Of a stretch of 7,220 nt of DNA, positions 6,459-7,220 are shown one piece after another. The stretch comes from Candidatus Fermentibacterales bacterium (GTDB lineage Bacteria > Fermentibacterota > Fermentibacteria > Fermentibacterales > JAFGKQ01). Positions within the stretch are counted from its first letter, which is position 1, and every line of letters begins with the position of its first letter. The notes under the pieces are model-generated. The model saw only the letters and a program-made list of their open reading frames with translations, searched no databases and was not told the origin of the DNA. The position numbers and the translations under genes were made by a program. Where the stretch lies: the NCBI GenBank assembly GCA_016928495.1, contig JAFGKQ010000066.1, positions 1-7,220 of the forward strand, read 5' to 3'.

Positions 6459-7220
6459 ATGCCATATCCGGAATCACTGAAGAAGCTCATCAAGAAGGTC
6501 GAGGAAACCCGGCCGGCCAGAGTGGAGAGGAAGCAGCGCGGAGAGGAGTTCACCGCTCTGCCCCTCGAGAAGCGCGATCAGATACTCAGGAACTACCACC
6601 CCGATTTCATCGAGGGCACGAGGCGGGAGATAGGGGTCGGCCCCAGCAAGGGCTACGCGATCTGCAACGAGATGGTGGACCTGCTCGAGGCCCGCAGCCG
6701 TGTGAGCCCGGATCTCGTCGACCTCTCCTCCAGCTTCGCCGAGACGGACGTGCTGATCATCGGCGGGGGCGGGGCGGGAACGGCAGCGGCGCTGATCGCC
6801 GCCGAGAACGGCGCCAGGGTCCTGATCGCCACCAAGCTGAGGCACGGCGACGCCAACACGATGATGGCCGAGGGTGGAATACAGGCCGCCAGCAAGCCAT
6901 GGAAGGATTCTCCATGGTTCCACTACCTCGACGTCCTTGGAGGCGGCCACTTCGTCAACGACCCGGAGCTGGTCTACCTCCTGGTGACCCAGGCGCCCGA
7001 CGCCATCCGCTGGCTCGAGAAAATGGGCACCATGTTCTCGAAGGAGAAGAACGGCACGCTGAAGACCATGCACGGCGGGGGCACGTCCAGGAAGCGCATG
7101 CACTACGCGGCGGACATCACGGGCGCCGAGATAATGAGGACCATAAGGGACGAGGCCCGCAATCACCCCGAGCAGATAGAGGTACTCGAGTTCAAGCCCG
7201 CTGTGGAGCTCGTGCTCGAC
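6459..7220 (+). CDS. Fumarate reductase/succinate dehydrogenase-type FAD flavoprotein, 5' part (cut by window edge)
   Basis: The first 254 codons are visible, with no stop before base 7220. An N-terminal segment of about 95 residues, rich in charged residues, precedes the FAD domain; SdhA and FrdA lack it at this length. The dinucleotide-binding motif is VLIIGGGGAGTAAAL (98-112). Then come NTMMAEGGIQAA (133-144), HYLDVLGGGHFVNDPE (155-170) and HGGGTSRKRMHYAADITGAE (205-224), which align with the FAD and substrate-cap regions of SdhA/FrdA. At the position of the His that binds FAD covalently in E. coli SdhA (RSHTVSAQGGI), this protein has N133, so the flavin should be non-covalent. The residues that would decide fumarate versus another substrate lie largely past the window edge. 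With the preceding iron-sulfur gene it forms an A/B pair. L-aspartate oxidase is less likely given that partner and the N-terminal extension. Confidence 0.88.
   Translation, partial: MPYPESLKKLIKKVEETRPARVERKQRGEEFTALPLEKRDQILRNYHPDFIEGTRREIGVGPSKGYAICNEMVDLLEARSRVSPDLVDLSSSFAETDVLIIGGGGAGTAAALIAAENGARVLIATKLRHGDANTMMAEGGIQAASKPWKDSPWFHYLDVLGGGHFVNDPELVYLLVTQAPDAIRWLEKMGTMFSKEKNGTLKTMHGGGTSRKRMHYAADITGAEIMRTIRDEARNHPEQIEVLEFKPAVELVLD

Noticed and set aside
1-7220. CRISPR arrays, tRNA or rRNA genes, insertion sequences, long repeats
   Set aside because: Nearly all of the window is occupied by eight well-supported coding regions; I saw no repeated spaced units, tRNA-like cloverleaf or transposase sequence.

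Overview
The window looks like a contig from an anaerobic, GC-rich bacterium, probably uncultivated. Two kinds of evidence sit side by side. At the left edge is the end of a gingipain-type (C25) peptidase whose C-terminal domain resembles FlgD-like Ig or type-A type IX secretion sorting domains. That combination is typical of the Bacteroidetes/FCB superphylum and related candidate phyla. The rest is a soluble, iron-sulfur-rich electron-transfer operon of a type found in methanogenic archaea and strictly anaerobic bacteria. The phylum is an inference. Arginine is often encoded by AGG despite the high GC content, and all genes look alike in codon style, so nothing suggests recent foreign DNA inside the window.

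Layout, all on the + strand: (1) 1-1107, 3' part of the C25 peptidase. (2) 1108-1304, the only sizeable intergenic gap, holding a sigma70-like promoter (TTGACA, 16-bp spacer, TACGAT) and a very strong GC-rich hairpin followed by a U-rich stretch. (3) 1305-6425, six tightly packed genes: [NiFe]-hydrogenase maturation protease, HdrC, HdrB, HdrA, MvhD, and a 2Fe-2S/2x(4Fe-4S) protein of the succinate dehydrogenase/fumarate reductase B type. (4) 6459-7220, the 5' part of the partner FAD flavoprotein of the fumarate reductase/succinate dehydrogenase A type, cut by the window edge. Spacing is 4-base ATGA overlaps at two junctions and gaps of 2 to 33 bases elsewhere, so co-transcription is very likely.

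How the genes may work together: HdrABC with MvhD is the core of the flavin-based electron-bifurcating heterodisulfide reductase complex. In methanogens it takes electrons from a [NiFe] hydrogenase through MvhD, splits them at the HdrA flavin, and sends one to ferredoxin and one through HdrC/HdrB to a disulfide. The hydrogenase protease suggests that a [NiFe] hydrogenase large subunit is encoded nearby, although none lies in the window. A bacterium of this kind would not be expected to use CoM-S-S-CoB. The two fumarate-reductase-like genes in the same operon therefore suggest that the high-potential arm ends on (or is fed by) a soluble FAD enzyme acting on fumarate, succinate or an analogous substrate. 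The individual families are well known; this wiring is the hypothesis worth testing.
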